In this document: piece by piece, positions 21,405-33,400 of the stretch
Layout: the number at the start of each line of letters is the position of its first letter
Position numbering within the stretch: position 1 is the first letter of the stretch
Source: Coix lacryma-jobi var. lacryma-jobi
Taxonomy: Eukaryota; Streptophyta; Magnoliopsida; Poales; Poaceae
Direction: 5' to 3'
NCBI GenBank assembly: GCA_009763385.1
Contig: CM019830.1
Span: 92,568,649-92,632,648, forward strand
Length of the DNA stretch: 64,000 bases
Program-made: the position numbers and the translations under genes
The notes under the pieces: generated by a model
Database searches by the model: none
The model's input: the letters and a program-made list of their open reading frames with translations, nothing else
What the model was told of the DNA's origin: nothing

Positions 21405-23450
21405 TCATTCATTGGGTGCTTCGGTTGGTCCTAGAGATGGAGACCGTGGTTGCACCTTGTCGGCGAGTTCTTCTTTTACTTCGGCTTTGTTGGCCGACTC
21501 GCTCTTTTTCTTGTTCCTATGGCGTGGGCGACGACGACGATGTTTGTTGTCTCGAGGTTCTTTGTCCTTCACCTGTATGTTAGCTTTATAACTGTTGAAT
21601 GGACACTTTACCTTATATTCCAGGAATTGGAGGTGAAGTTGGCCGGATCCCACGTAGATGACGGCGTTAACCGTATTGAGGAACGGCCTTCGCAGGATGA
21701 TCGCGATGTCTACATTGGATCCCATGTCCAATATAAGGAAATCGACAGGGACATAGCTGTTTTGGACTTTGATGAGAATGTCCGTTGCTAGTCCCTCGGG
21801 GAACCGTAGCGTCTGATCGGCCAGCTGCAAACGAACAAATGTAGGGAGCAAAGGTCCCCCTAGTAAGTTATCATACGTTACCTTGGACATGATGTTGACA
21901 CCCGATCCAAGGTCGCAGAAGGCATCGTGGAAGAGATGTGGTCCAATCTGGCAGGTGATGGTTGGCAGGACTGGATCTTCCTTCTTTGTGATGAAGGGTG
22001 GATCAAGTAGATAACCCCAGTTTGACCGGAGCGGAGGCTTACCGTACCTCGTAGTAACCAATTTTACACCCTCTATTGGATCTTCGGGTTTCCCCGGGAT
22101 CTTACCTTGCTCGTAGGATGGCACAGCTGCTGCTAATTGAGCTAATTGTGTTTCTAGCATTTTATTAAAACTCAATTGATTTTTCATAGCAGAATCAAAG
22201 CTATCCATTTTCTCATTTATATTTTCAAGAATCTTATCATTAGCCATCATCTTTTTATTAATACTATCATTTATTTTAGATTGGCCTAAGACAAGATCTC
22301 TTAAAGAAGGTTGGTTATTATAAGAATTATTGAAATTATTGCTATAACCGTTACCTTGATTTTGGTAGAAGGGGCGCGAATTCCATCATTGTTGTTGTTG
22401 TTGGGGCCGGTACCCGTTGTTGTTGGCGTTGTTGATGAAGCTCACTTCCTCCTTCGTCTCGGGACAATTATTTCCCGAGTGGTCATTGCCTCCGCATACC
22501 TCGCACTAATGATCAGCTTCGACGGCTCGTGCGGTTGCATAAGGTTGAACGACCTCTTGTTCCCCCTTGGAACTTTCTTCTACTTTCTTCATTAGGAGGT
22601 CCATCTTCGCGCAGAGCATGTCCACCTCATTGAGAGCATGAACACCTCTCTTCTTGGGCTGAAGACGTTCCTCATTCCAACCTTGGTTGGTAACCATCTT
22701 CTCTATGAGGTCCTTGGCATCTCTCACATTGTGTTGTAAGAATGCCCCTCCAGCGGCTGCATCTAGGTGACTACGGGCCATACCAGTCAGGCCATGGTAG
22801 AAACCTTGGATAATGAGCCACTCCTCTATCCCATGATGAGGACAGGCGCGAATGTACTCTTGTAGACGTTCCCATGCTTCGGGAATCGTCTCATCAGCTT
22901 GTTACTGGAAGCTGGAAATCTTTCCACGAAGGGCGCTGGTCGTGCCCATTGGGAAGAACATCTTGAGAAACGCATTGGCGCACTCCTCCCAAGTGTTGGC
23001 TTCACTCTTGTTGGCGTAGAACCATTGCTTCGCCTTTCCCAATAACGAGAATGGGAAAAGACGAAGACGGATGGCGTCTGCAGACATATTCTTCATAGTG
23101 AAGGTACCACATACCTCCAAGAAGTGTTGGAGATGGGCGTTGGCGTCCTCATGCGGCTTCCCACAGAATGGATTGGCTTGCACCATGTTGATGAGAGCTG
23201 GCTTGAGCTCGAAAGTCGCATCCCCCAAGTTAAGCTGCGGACCCGTGGCAACATTGTCGGCCGACGGCGCAGAGTACTCGGAGATGGTCTTTTGGGCCGT
23301 GGCTTCTCTTCTAGCTGGTGCAGAAACTTCCTCCTCGAACGGATTCTGGTTCGAGATGAACCTCTGAGGTGGAACTTGACGAAGTCTAGTCCTCCTCAAC
23401 AACTGCTCGGGATTTTCAACGAAGTTTGACGACAGTTGGAAACCGCTCAT
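21405..23450 (-). pseudogene. gag-pro: Element B gag-protease, single frame with three stops
   Basis: From ATG 23450 (MSGFQLSSNF) one frame of 682 codons runs to 21405. It is interrupted only by TAA (22904-22902), TAG (22508-22506) and TGA (22388-22386). Capsid: HLQHFLEVCGTF, RLRLFPFSLLGKAKQWF, then PEAWERLQEYIRACPHHG after the first stop. Zinc knuckle CEVCGGNDHSGNNC (CX2CX4HX4C) directly follows the second stop. A coiled-coil-like segment (MMANDKILENINEKMDSF) precedes the protease, with its active-site region CDLGSGVNIM and flap region VDFLILDMGS. The catalytic triad DLGS deviates from DLGA. A basic C-terminal tail (HRRRRPRHRNKKK) ends the frame. Each stop needs only one C-to-T change from Gln or Arg codons. 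Confidence 0.9.
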
Positions 23451-23575
23451 ACACCTACTAGTTTCACGATAACAAAAAGAAACTAGACAGGTGAGGGGTT
23501 AGCCCCTATACTAATTGATAACTAATATATAGTAGACTCCGGATTCGCTCTCTCTAAACTCCTAGGCTGTTGCTT

Positions 23576-23593
23576 TCCGCGGCAACGACGCCA
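23576..23593 (-). promoter_or_regulatory. Element B primer-binding site (tRNA-Asp, two mismatches)
   Basis: The reverse complement TGGCGTCGTTGCCGCGGA differs at two positions from the tRNA-Asp complement. It lies eight bases inside the right LTR edge, as in A and D. It is the working PBS; two further copies are within the LTR at 23648-23665 and 23721-23738. Confidence 0.85.
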
Positions 23594-23601
23594 GAAATGC
23601 T

Positions 23602-25537
23602 TGTGGGTATTTCTTAGCGTCGCTACTAAGAATAGAGTTTTAATCTATCCCCGGCAACGGCGCTAGAAACGCTTGTTAACACTTCTTAACGCAACCACTA
23701 GAACTAGACTATGGAGCCTAACCCCAGCAACGGCGCTAGAAGTGTCTTGGTGGTAAAACTATTGACTATTGGATAGTTCCGCAAGCGCACAGAAAATACC
23801 GATGTAGCGCTTCACCCGGGAGTATTCCAAGGTATCGTTATTTATTTTATCCCAAAGGAAAGCAAGCTAGCAAAGATGTAGAGAGAGGAAAGATAGATCC
23901 TTTAGTCTTACTATAATCTATTATTAATTAGAGAAGCAAAGGGGTATAGGTGGATATAATGGAGGATAGATAGATAAGATAAATAAGTTAAGCAAAGAGT
24001 ATATGATATGAAAGATAGCTTTAGTAGAGTTAGCTAGGTGGGAGGACAACGAGTGAGTATAAAGTACTCCTATGTTTCTACCTTTACTCCTATGAACTAA
24101 TCCTAATTAAATAGATGACTTAACTAGATTGACGCCTTGCTACTTGTGTGAGAGGGATAAACGAGAGAGTAAAGCGATAGAAGGTTGTTCACCTAACCCA
24201 GTACTCAAGCGGATATTGGGCTTATGGACGCCTTACCTTTTAAGAACTAGCCTGAGTTCACGTGAGGGGATCTAGGTAGCCAGGCAAAATCTGTCACCTT
24301 TTGCCCATGCGCCCCTACTGTCCGTCCAAGCCAGCGGTAGTCAAAGATAAGATGAAATATGAGCACCACGCTCACACTTATCTACACCTTTAGCTATCGA
24401 TCAAAATAGCTAAAGCCCCTATCCTAAGATAGGACGATGATGCACACACAAGAAGGTATTTAAAGGAAATCAATCTAACTAAGACAACTATAGAACTAAG
24501 ATAAGCACACAACAAGACTATATAAATATAGACTTGTACTAAGTAAATACTTAAATAAATATTTGGAAAGTAAATACTTAAGTAAATGCAAAGTAAAGTA
24601 AAGAAAGAATAATATATTAAATAAATAAAGTCTTACAAAAGAAGAAAGATACAAGGGCTATACCAGACTCCCAGAAGACGACTCCGGAGACCCGAGCTTC
24701 GCCCGACTCGACTCTAACTCCCACTCTAGGCTAACTACTACTACTCTTGCTTGATCTCACTTGAGAGTGGAGATGTGTGAGATATCTTGGGGTGTGTTGA
24801 ATGAGAGGGTGAAGGCCTCTATTTATAGTGGAGGTGGAGTAGGGGCTACTCCGGTGCCACGTCAGCGATCCGCGTGATCCTTCTCTCCTCACCCTTGGAT
24901 CCACCGCCATAGCAACCGACCTTGATGAATGGCTTGGATATTCTTCACGCGTCAAACATGCATTTTGCCACCGACTTGGATGAGGGTCAACATGGGGTCG
25001 GCCGACCCCTGTCCCTGACATGTGGGCCCGGGGTACACCTTCTAGAAGGTGCTGATGTCATCCTGATGAATAGTGTTGTTGGGTCCCACCAAGGGCGGGT
25101 CGACCGACCCCCCTATGACAGGGCTGACCCACCTTCTTCTCTCCCTTGGTGACCCCACATGTCATGGAGCAAGTCTTGTGAAGTTGGTTGCATTTGGTTT
25201 TCGGTGTGGACCCATGAATCCATGTGCTTCTCATCTTGCACCATTGAGCAAAAGCACATGCTTGATCCAATGGTTGATATTGGCTTGAACATGCTTCTCT
25301 TGGATCATGCCATGTCACCATGGCCGAGGTGGCCCAAAGGTGGGGTCGCCCGACCCCCTTGGTGGGCCCAGCTGGCCTCATTTTGTTCATTTTGCCATCT
25401 CCTACAAGTTCACTAGCTAAGAGTACAAGTGGAACTTATTAATGATAAATATGCTCATCATATGCTATTCTTCCTTGAAACCGAGGCCTGTTGACGGTAT
25501 TTTGATAAGGTGAAACATGCTATAACTTCCGTCAACA
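23602..25537 (-). repeat. Element B 5' LTR (right copy)
   Basis: The partner of 15564-17548 with scattered substitutions and a small region near 24105-24170 where the copies differ by an indel. It carries fossil PBS copies at 23648-23665 and 23721-23738, a TATA box (minus) at about 24816-24827, and the B palindromes. Confidence 0.9.
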
Positions 25538-26553
25538 TGCACCACAAGAGATAGAAGATGAAGAGATAGTACCTAAGCTAGCAAATCAAGAATAACAGCC
25601 GATAAGATCTCCATCATCTAGACACTGTTGAGAGGACAAGTCTTAGTTGTGACACTAAAAGACAAAGACTATCATGGAGGCACTCGAGTAACAGTTCTAA
25701 CTTCAAGTCTCTTATCAACCCAATAATTAAAGAAAAACAAGAAAGGTTGACAAGAGAAGAATGTGGAACTATCCCTACATCCTCATAGTACAGAATTAAT
25801 ACAAGAAAGAGAGAGGATCCTAGTTGGCATACTCAAGGAACAATGCACCTTCACTGATAAGTCGACACAATAGAAGGAAGGTCGATACCTTTAAAGATGA
25901 TTCCACTGTGATCTTCCTCCTCTCAAGCACACTGTGAGACAAGCAAGAGAAGACAAGCCAGCTAGACAAGAGAAGCTTCCACAAGGTGGTTCGACACATC
26001 ACTCTTCAATGACAAAGTAACATTTCATGGTAAGTGACCATCACTTTAAAAGCTTCTTCTTGATTCTAGTATGAACATAACATGTTTAAGTTGCACATCA
26101 CTTGATCCAACCTAATCAACTCAACATGTTTAGTCCTTTGATCTTTGTTCTTAGCTTTACTCTCTTGAATCTCACTGTCTTAACTAAATGAGCTAAAATG
26201 TTGTGCATCTAACCTTTGGAACATGACATATCTCAATCATGAAAAGATTGACACTTTATGCATAGATTGTCCTTCCTTGGGTTAAGTAATTTGATCTGTT
26301 AAATATTTTAAGATGTTACTTTCATGCTCATCCTCTGATCCTATCACTCATGTTAAGACTTAATAGGACACATAAACAACATGTTTATCCTGTGCAATGT
26401 GCCTAAGGTTAGAGGGGAATAAACAAAACTTTTGGTTCTGTTGGTGTTTTTCCACCAACAGAGCCCATGCACTTGATCTCTACCTTGTCTTTATGAGCAG
26501 GACACACTCTTGAGCAAAACAAGGAGAAGTCTCTCCCAAATTCTACAGAGTGA
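25538..26553 (+). other. Element D internal segment between B and the composite
   Basis: About 1 kb of AT-rich sequence with no recognisable protein. It opens with TGCAC, the probable B target-site duplication, and ends with GTGAA (26549-26553), the duplication of the next insertion. A strong hairpin lies at 26434-26465. It belongs to D by position. Confidence 0.5.
26434..26465 (+). other. Hairpin in element D leader/gag region
   Basis: GGTTCTGTTGGTG and CACCAACAGAGCC form a 13 bp stem (one G-U type change) around a 7-base T-rich loop. It could be an RNA structure of D, or the footprint of an older insertion edge. Confidence 0.6.
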
Positions 26554-26590
26554 ATGTAACATCCCGGCCCAAGGGTTAATAGGAATAATA

Positions 26591-26725
26591 GGATACTCAT
26601 ACCAACAAGTTGCAACTTCTTTTTCGGAAGCCCATCTCCAAAGAACTCTAAAGTTAAGCGCGCTTGGCCTAGAGAAATTTAGGGATGGGTGACCGACCGG
26701 GAAGTTCTTCCCGGGTGCGCACGAG
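26591..26725 (+). ncRNA. 5S rRNA-derived segment in Cassandra LTR
   Basis: GGATACTCATACCAACA...CCCATCTCC...GAACTCTAAAGTTAAGCG...GCTTGGCC...GGGATGGGTGACC follows plant 5S rRNA in order and keeps the internal promoter boxes (AAGTTAAGCG, and GATGGGTGACC as box C). It differs at many positions, so it is not a ribosomal 5S gene. RNA polymerase III transcription from Cassandra LTRs is established for the family. The same segment recurs in the second LTR (~27077-27211) and, inverted, at ~41930-42065. Confidence 0.85.
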
Positions 26726-26838
26726 TGAGGACAAAGTGCGCAGAAAAGACTGGTGTTGGTCTGTGAGGATAGTCTAGGTCCTAGAAAAGCTGCCTGATGT
26801 AAGCGGGCCCGACCTCGAGGAGGCGGGACGTTACAGAA

Positions 26839-26851
26839 TGGTATCGGAGCC
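26839..26851 (+). promoter_or_regulatory. Cassandra primer-binding site (tRNA-Met)
   Basis: TGGTATCGGAGCC, a one-base variant of TGGTATCAGAGCC, the complement of initiator tRNA-Met, three bases after the LTR end. The right copy (42292-42304, inverted) has the canonical form. Confidence 0.9.
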
Positions 26852-27299
26852 GACTCTCGTGGTTTCACGGGCACGTGTGTCGCAGTTGCTCAGGCATGGT
26901 GGTCATGGCTGGTGTGGACCCGGAGTGGTCACACAGCATGGCACATGTGCTGGCACTGGACACACGGACGTGGCCAAGAGAGGACGTTCCTGGCTTGGGA
27001 TTGATCGACGAGGACGTCGATCTCTTAAGGGGGTGAGGATGTAACATCCCGGCCCAAGGGTTAATAGGAATAATAGGATACTCATACCAACAAGTTGCAA
27101 CTTCTTTTTCGGAAGCCCATCTCCAAAGAACTCTAAAGTTAAGCGTGCTTGGCCTAGAGAAATTTAGGGATGGGTGACCGACCGGGAAGTTCTTCCCGGG
27201 TGCGCACGAGTGAGGACAAAGTGCGCAGAAAAGACTGGTGTTGGTCTGTGAGGATAGTCTAGGTCCTAGAAAAGCTGGCTGATGTAAGCGGGCCCGACC

Positions 27300-28092
27300 C
27301 TGTATTGTGGAAGCAGAATAGTATTACGGAACCACACTTAGGCGGAGTACCTAAGTTGGAGAAGAAGAACAACCAGATCACGTCAAGCCCACTGACATGA
27401 TCATGATCAACATCACTTATTAGAAACCTGCAACAAGGGTTAACAAACCCTGAGTACTGGGGTACTCAACAAGACTTACCCGACTAAAGAGAAAGGGGAG
27501 AAGACTCAGGAATGAGAGGCTTAGGTAGTCAAGGTAAGGCTTAAGCAAGATCAAGTATTTTGCAGAAAAGCGTTTTGTAAACCTTGTTTTATTTTTGGAA
27601 ATATTCAAGTATTTCTCAATTCTTCATTGTTCATGATTCATTTTACTTTTCAAAATATACCTAGTTGAGAACCACTCTCCGTTGACAGTCAGTGACCAAG
27701 TCTCCATAACCGAGGAGCAACGTTAATCCGGATAAATAATACTCAGCTGAGGATCCTTATCCACACTGCATATGTAGCACCCAAGCTTGCATATGCCAAC
27801 TCGTCTACCACGATTCCTCCAATATTGGACCCGGTCCTACGCCACCCGGAAGTGCAGTACACCACTCATATCCAGGTACGACGACCACGTGGGTACAAGC
27901 TACTTCCGCCATCTCTCCACTCCCAGTGCGCGGTTGTCGGTCCCAATAAAGGATTCCTCGGAGCCAGAGCTTTCCGAAGTATGTGAATAGTTACAAGTCT
28001 TAGCCAGCAGGCCCCCACACGGATGGTCCCTATTTTTTCCGCCAGGAACCGTACCTTGGTTATATCTCACCCAAGCGTAACAGTCCTGTCAG
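27300..28092 (-). repeat. Inverted fragment of chromovirus-type LTR X
   Basis: From ~27430 the sequence matches, in reverse, the X-type sequence at 32550-33210 (landmarks GTACTGGGGTACTCAACAAG, the TTATCCGGATTAACG region and the CGCGGTTGTCGG region). It joins Cassandra at 27299/27300 and gag coding sequence at ~28092. The first ~125 bp are not recognised elsewhere in the window. Confidence 0.7.
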
Positions 28093-30472
28093 AACCTTAG
28101 TTAGGACAACTTGTGGTAATCTGTCTTATCATGAAGTCGTGAATGTTGCTATATCCAGTGAAGATAAGAACCGCAAGCATAAAGAGGCCAAAAAGAAGAA
28201 GGGAATTGTGTCAGGATCTGGATCATCTGGCGGCAACAAGAAGCGTCAGAGACTTGTGTATCATCCAGCTCAGCAGTTCCGTCCCTCTTATCGTCCACAG
28301 TATCGTCCACCTCAGCAGCAGAATTTTCAGAGGACCTTTACAAGACCTGCTATGCCTTTCAATGTTCAACGGCAGCCGAATGTTGTGGTCAATCGTCCAC
28401 CAGTGCCACAAGCTACCATTTATCCGTGCTTCAACTGTGGAAAGGCTGGACATTTCTCTCGTGATTGTCCATATCCAAAGCAGAATGTTCCTAATGCTAA
28501 TGTGCCAAGAACAGTGGGAAATCCGCAAGTGAACCAGAATAAGGGGAATGCACAGAACACTCAGAAGAGTAAGGGTACTCAAAAGACAAGCAAAGTTTAT
28601 CATACTCAGATTGAAGCCATTCCTGAAGGAGAACCTGTCATGCTTGGTATGTTCCCTGTTGCTCAACATTCAGCAGTTATACTTTTTGATTCTGGTGCAT
28701 CACATACTTTTATGAATATAGCATTTGCGGAAAAGCATAACATACCTATTGTTGAAACCAAAGCTGAGTTCTTTATACAGTCACCAGGGGGTCGACTGTG
28801 TACTAAGGAAATGGTACATCAGGTACCTATAGATCTGGGTGGATATATATTTCCAACCTCTATGATAGTTTTAAAAGATCCAAGTATAGATGTGATCTTG
28901 GGTATGAACTGGATGAGCCAGAGAGGTGCAGTAATAGACACCCTGAATAGAACAGTTAAGCTCAACTTACCTAATAGCAAATCTCAACTTCTCATCCATC
29001 TTCCTACTCTTAAGAGAGCAGTTGAGCAAGTATATGCTACTTTTGTCAAGGCAGTTAAGGACATTCCAGTAGTCTGTGAGTTTCCAGATGTTTTTCCGAA
29101 AGATTTACCTGGTCTGCCACCTGATCGTAATGTGGAGTTTGAAATAGAACTCAAACCAGGAACAACACCTATATCCAGAAGAGCCTATAGAATGCCACCA
29201 AAAGAGTTAGCAGAATTGAAAACCCAGTTGCAAGAATTGCTAGATAAAGGTTTCATTCGACCTAGTTCATCACCATGGGGTTGCCCAGCAATCTTTGTGA
29301 AGAAAAAGGATAAAACTTTGAGGTTATGTGTTGACTATCGTCCTTTGAATGAGGTAACAATCAAGAACAAGTATCCTTTGCCCCGCATTGATCTACTCTT
29401 TGATCAACTTGCCGGTGCAAAAGTATTCTCGAAGATAGATTTGAGATCAGGATATCATCAGATCAAGATTAAGCCACAAGATATACCTAAAACAGCATTC
29501 ACTACCAGATATGGTCTGTATGAATATCTAGTCATGTCCTTTGGTCTGACTAATGCCCCAGCACATTTCATGTACTTGATGAACTCAGTGTTTATGCCAG
29601 AACTGGATAAGTTCGTGGTTGTGTTTATTGATGACATTCTCATCTATTCCAAAACCAAAGAAGAACATGCAGAACATCTCAGAATAGTGTTGACTCGTCT
29701 GAGAGAACATCAGTTATATGCTAAGTTTAGTAAGTGTGAGTTCTGGATAGATGAAGTTCAGTTTTTAGGTCATACCCTATCAGCAGAAGGTGTTGCTATG
29801 GATCCAAGCAAAGTTCAAGAAGTTCTTGACTGGAAGTCACCAATTTCAGTGCATCAAGTTCGGAGTTTCTTAGGATTAGCAGGGTATTATCGTAGATTTA
29901 TCCCTGACTTCTCCAAGATCTCTAAACCAATGACAACATTATTGAAGAATGACACTAAGTTTGTGTGGTCATCTGAATGTGAAGCAGCTTTCCAAACTCT
30001 AAAAAAGTTGTTGACAACTGCCCCAGTGTTAGCCCAACCAGACATTGAGAAATCCTTTGATGTTTATTGTGATGCCTTAGGCAAGGGAATTGGGTGTGTA
30101 CTGATGCAAGAAGGTAGAGTTATTGCTTATGCGTCACGACAACTTAAACAGCATGAAGAGCATTATCCTACACATGACTTAGAATTGGCAGCTGTAGTAC
30201 ATGCTCTGAAGATCTGGCGACATTATCTGTTGGGAAATATGTGTCGCATATACACTGATCATAAGAGCTTGAAATAAATTTTTACTCAGTCTGAGTTGAA
30301 TATGCGACAAAGGAGATGGTTAGAATTGATAAAAGATTATGATATTGAGGTACACTATCATCCAGGCAAAGCTAATGTACTAGCAGATGCACTCAGTCGA
30401 AAGAGTCATTGCAATTGTTTGAAAGTCAAGTCAATAGATCTTACTTTGTGTCATGAGTTTGAGAAATTAAAT
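28093..30472 (+). pseudogene. pol: Chromovirus gag-pol, left half (zinc knuckle to RNase H)
   Basis: The frame enters without PBS, leader or Gag N-terminus. Order: Lys-rich Gag segment (NRKHKEAKKKKG), zinc knuckle CFNCGKAGHFSRDC, protease DSGASHTF, RT with LCVDYRPLNE, FSKIDLRSGYHQI and the catalytic FIDDILIYSK, then gypsy RNase H (DVYCDALGKGIG, TDHKSLK). A TAA at 30275-30277 replaces the TAT of the duplicated copy at 42470, a T-to-A change. The frame then continues to 30472, where coding sequence stops and inverted LTR Y begins. The enzyme would copy RNA to DNA in the particle. Belongs to the Tekay/Del chromoviruses by similarity and by the chromodomain of the right half. Confidence 0.92.
30114..30472 (+). 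repeat. 359 bp of pol duplicated at 42309-42667
   Basis: The two segments are nearly identical (I see three differences). They cover the end of RNase H and the start of the RNase H-integrase linker. The 11.8 kb between them is not coding sequence of this element. Confidence 0.9.
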
Positions 30473-33400
30473 GTCCTCGGGAAACCCGAATCATCCACAT
30501 TTATCTTTCTTCCAGGATATTCCTTTGTCCAGCATCACAGTATTACAACAGTTTTATAGATACGAGAAATATCAGAGTAAAGCGGAAAGATTATACAATA
30601 TAGATTAAAATTAAGTATTAAGTTTACAAACCATAGGTTCTTAATATTACATAAAAGTTCGGAACTTTATATTATACATAAACCATCACTGAAGCACTTG
30701 CCCAAGGTTACTCATCAAGATCATCATCACTCTCCTCCACGAGAGTGAAGAAACACTGACCATCAAAGGGATGGTCAACTGGCTCACCTGCAACAAGGGT
30801 TAACAAACCCTGAGTACAAAAGTACTCAACAAGACTTAACCGACTAGAAAAGAGGTGAAGACTCAGGTATGCTGGCTAAAGGGATTCAAGGTAAGGCTTT
30901 AGCAAGAACAAAGCTTTTTCTTTTGCATAAAAGCTTACTAGAGTAACTATTATATCCAAAATTTTATTCAAGATTCATATTCAAGATTTCCTAAGGATTT
31001 TTCAAACATTTAAAAACATATCTCTGATCAAAATCCTTTTCTCAAGATTCATTCTTTACTACGGTGCAGGTCAGTGGATTGAGGCTCCATATCCGAGGAA
31101 ACACGGCGATTCGAATCGATTATACCCAGCTGGGGATTCAGTACCACACGATATATGTAGAACTTAATCTTGCATATATCAACCCTTACTATAGATCCTC
31201 CTATACAAGAACGGGTCCAGCGTCACCCGAGAGTACAGTACACCTCGAACCCGACTATCTCATAGCCCCGAGGGTACACGCTACTCCCGCCATCTCTCCA
31301 CTCCCAGTACGCGGTTATCCGTTCTCAGTATTGGAATAGCTATAGACCAGGCTTACCATTGTATGTGGGCTGTACTCAAAAGTCTCAATCTAGCAGGCCA
31401 ACAACGGTAAGGTCCTATGTAGAATAGCGTTACATCAAGACTCCTCTCTTGATGTAAGCTACCATAGAGATTATACCAACATCAAAAATATAACCACATT
31501 GTCGGGAAGTGTGAGAAAACAAGTCTAAGCATTTCTACTGTTTGTGTAAAACAGGGATCAGGGTTTGGTATAACAACAAGGTAAATCATGCATCAACAGG
31601 TTTAAAACATTTATTTGATAAACAGCTCATGCATCAGGTTATAAAGAAAAGTATAATTGCGAAATCCAAGGGATTGGTTTAAATGCACCGGGGCTTGCCT
31701 TGAAAAATAGCGAAGTTCGGCAACTCAGACGAGACGGGAAGATCTACACCCTCAGAAGAAATCCACTGAGAAGCAGGCTCTTCCGGAACGGAATCTACAC
31801 GAATAAATGCATATGCATGATCAATGAGATGCTTTGACATGAACATGGTAAAGATGGAAATTTTCCAAGCTATAAACAATTACTTGAGTACAACTTTCCA
31901 TCTCGGTACAGATGCTAACCAACAAACCTAACTTGATAAACTAAAAGGAACATTATCTAAATCAACCAGCAGATCAAGATAAATCACCCGAGCTTAATCT
32001 TAACACTATTTTGAGTACAACTTTCCATCATGAAAAGGAAAGAAACTAACTTAATTAACAAACCTTTAAATCTACTAAGCATTTCTTATCATTATCATAA
32101 AGCAAGACTACATAATCAATTAATGACAAAGGATGATTAACACATAGAAAACCTTAACCAGGGAGCATTTCCTGCTAGATTCCCATTGGTTGTCAAACCC
32201 TGAGTACTGGGGTACTCAACAAGACTTACCCGACTAAAGAAAAAGGGAGAAGACTCAGGAATGAAAGGCTTAGGGTAGTCAAGGTAAGGCTTAAGTATTT
32301 TGCAGAAAAAGCATTTTGTAAACCTTGTTTTATTTTGGAAAGATTCAAGCATTTCTCAATTCTTCATTGTCCATGATTCATTTTACATTTCAAAACATAC
32401 CTAGTTGAGAACCACTCTCCATTGACAGTCAGTGACCAAGTCTCCATAACCGAGGAGCAACGTTAATAGCGAGGAGAGGTTGTCCGAGCGTACGGTGCCG
32501 TCATGTTGTAGTCCGGGACTCAACAGTTGACACCGACCGGGACATGGTTGAAAAACTGACAGGACTATTACGCTTGGGTGAGATATGACCAAGGTGTAGT
32601 TCTGGCTGGAAAATTAGGGACCATCCGTATGGGGGCCTGCTGGTCAAGACTTGTAACTATTCACATACTACGGAAAGCTCTGGCTCCGAGGAATCCTTTA
32701 TTGGACCGACAACCGCGCACTGGGAGTGGAGAGATGGCGGAAGTAGCATGTACCCACGTGGGTTAAAGTCCCGGATTGGAGTGGTGTACTGTACTTCCGG
32801 GTGGCGTAGGACCGGGCCCAATCTTGGAGGAATCGTGGTAGACGAGTTGGCATATGCAAGCTTGGGTGCTACATATGCAGTGTGGATAGGGATCCTCAGC
32901 TGAGTATTATTTATCCGGATTAACGTTGCTCCTCGGTTATGGAGACTTGGTCCACTGACTGTCAACGGAGAGTGGTTCTCAACTAGGAATGTTTTGAAAT
33001 GTAAAATGAATCATGAATGATGAAGAATTGAGGAATACTGAATCTTTCAAAAATAAAATAAGGTTTACAAAAATGCTTTTCTGCAAAATACTTGATCTTG
33101 CTTAAGCCTTACCTTGACTACCCTAAGCCTCTCATTCCTGAGTCTTCTCCCTTTTTCTTTAGTCGGGTAAGTCTTGTTGAGTACCCCAGTACTCAGGGTT
33201 TGTTACCCATGTTGCAGGTATGCCTGAGACTCCGATGTGTCTCGCACCCTGTTGCGTGACCTTCGTCCAGGAAGAGGCCGATGAGGCCGATGAGTAAATG
33301 TGCACCCTCGGGCTGGGTGTTACATGTATCTCTATGTTAATGTTTCCACTACGTTGTCTACTTTGAATTTCCCGAACAATGGTCTGTAATAATCGTACTC

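Larger units (their letters stand above)
15564..25537 (-). mobile_element. Element B: non-autonomous Athila-like retrotransposon
   Basis: LTRs of ~1.95 kb (15564-17548 and 23602-25537) flank ~6.05 kb. On the minus strand the order is 5' LTR, PBS, gag-protease in one frame with three stops, a promoter region with palindromes, an intact ORF1 of 457 codons, 3' non-coding sequence, polypurine tract, 3' LTR. No RT, RNase H or integrase is present. The flanks are TGCAA (15559-15563) and TGCAC (25538-25542), a probable target-site duplication with one change. A and B share architecture but differ in sequence, so they are related families. Confidence 0.9.
26554..27299 (+). mobile_element. Cassandra TRIM retrotransposon, left copy
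   Basis: LTR 26554-26835 (282 bp, TGTAACATCC...GACGTTACA), PBS 26839-26851, a ~205 bp internal domain, purine tract 27026-27039, and a second LTR from 27040 that is cut at ~27299, about 22 bp short. The LTR holds 5S rRNA-like sequence, the hallmark of Cassandra, a non-coding miniature LTR element found across vascular plants. It encodes no protein and must rely on enzymes from another element. Confidence 0.92.

Noticed and set aside
5801..23738. tRNA-Asp gene fragments or tRNA genes
   Set aside because: Only the 18 bases complementary to the tRNA 3' end are present, next to LTR edges; no cloverleaf. They are PBS sequences or fossils of them.
26403..26470. LTR start (TGTTGGTG) at 26440
   Set aside because: No partner LTR, PBS or purine tract goes with it; a hairpin in element D is the safer reading.
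26591..26725. A 5S rRNA gene
   Set aside because: Many differences from plant 5S, and it sits within a TRIM LTR with PBS and purine tract; it is the Cassandra 5S-derived segment.
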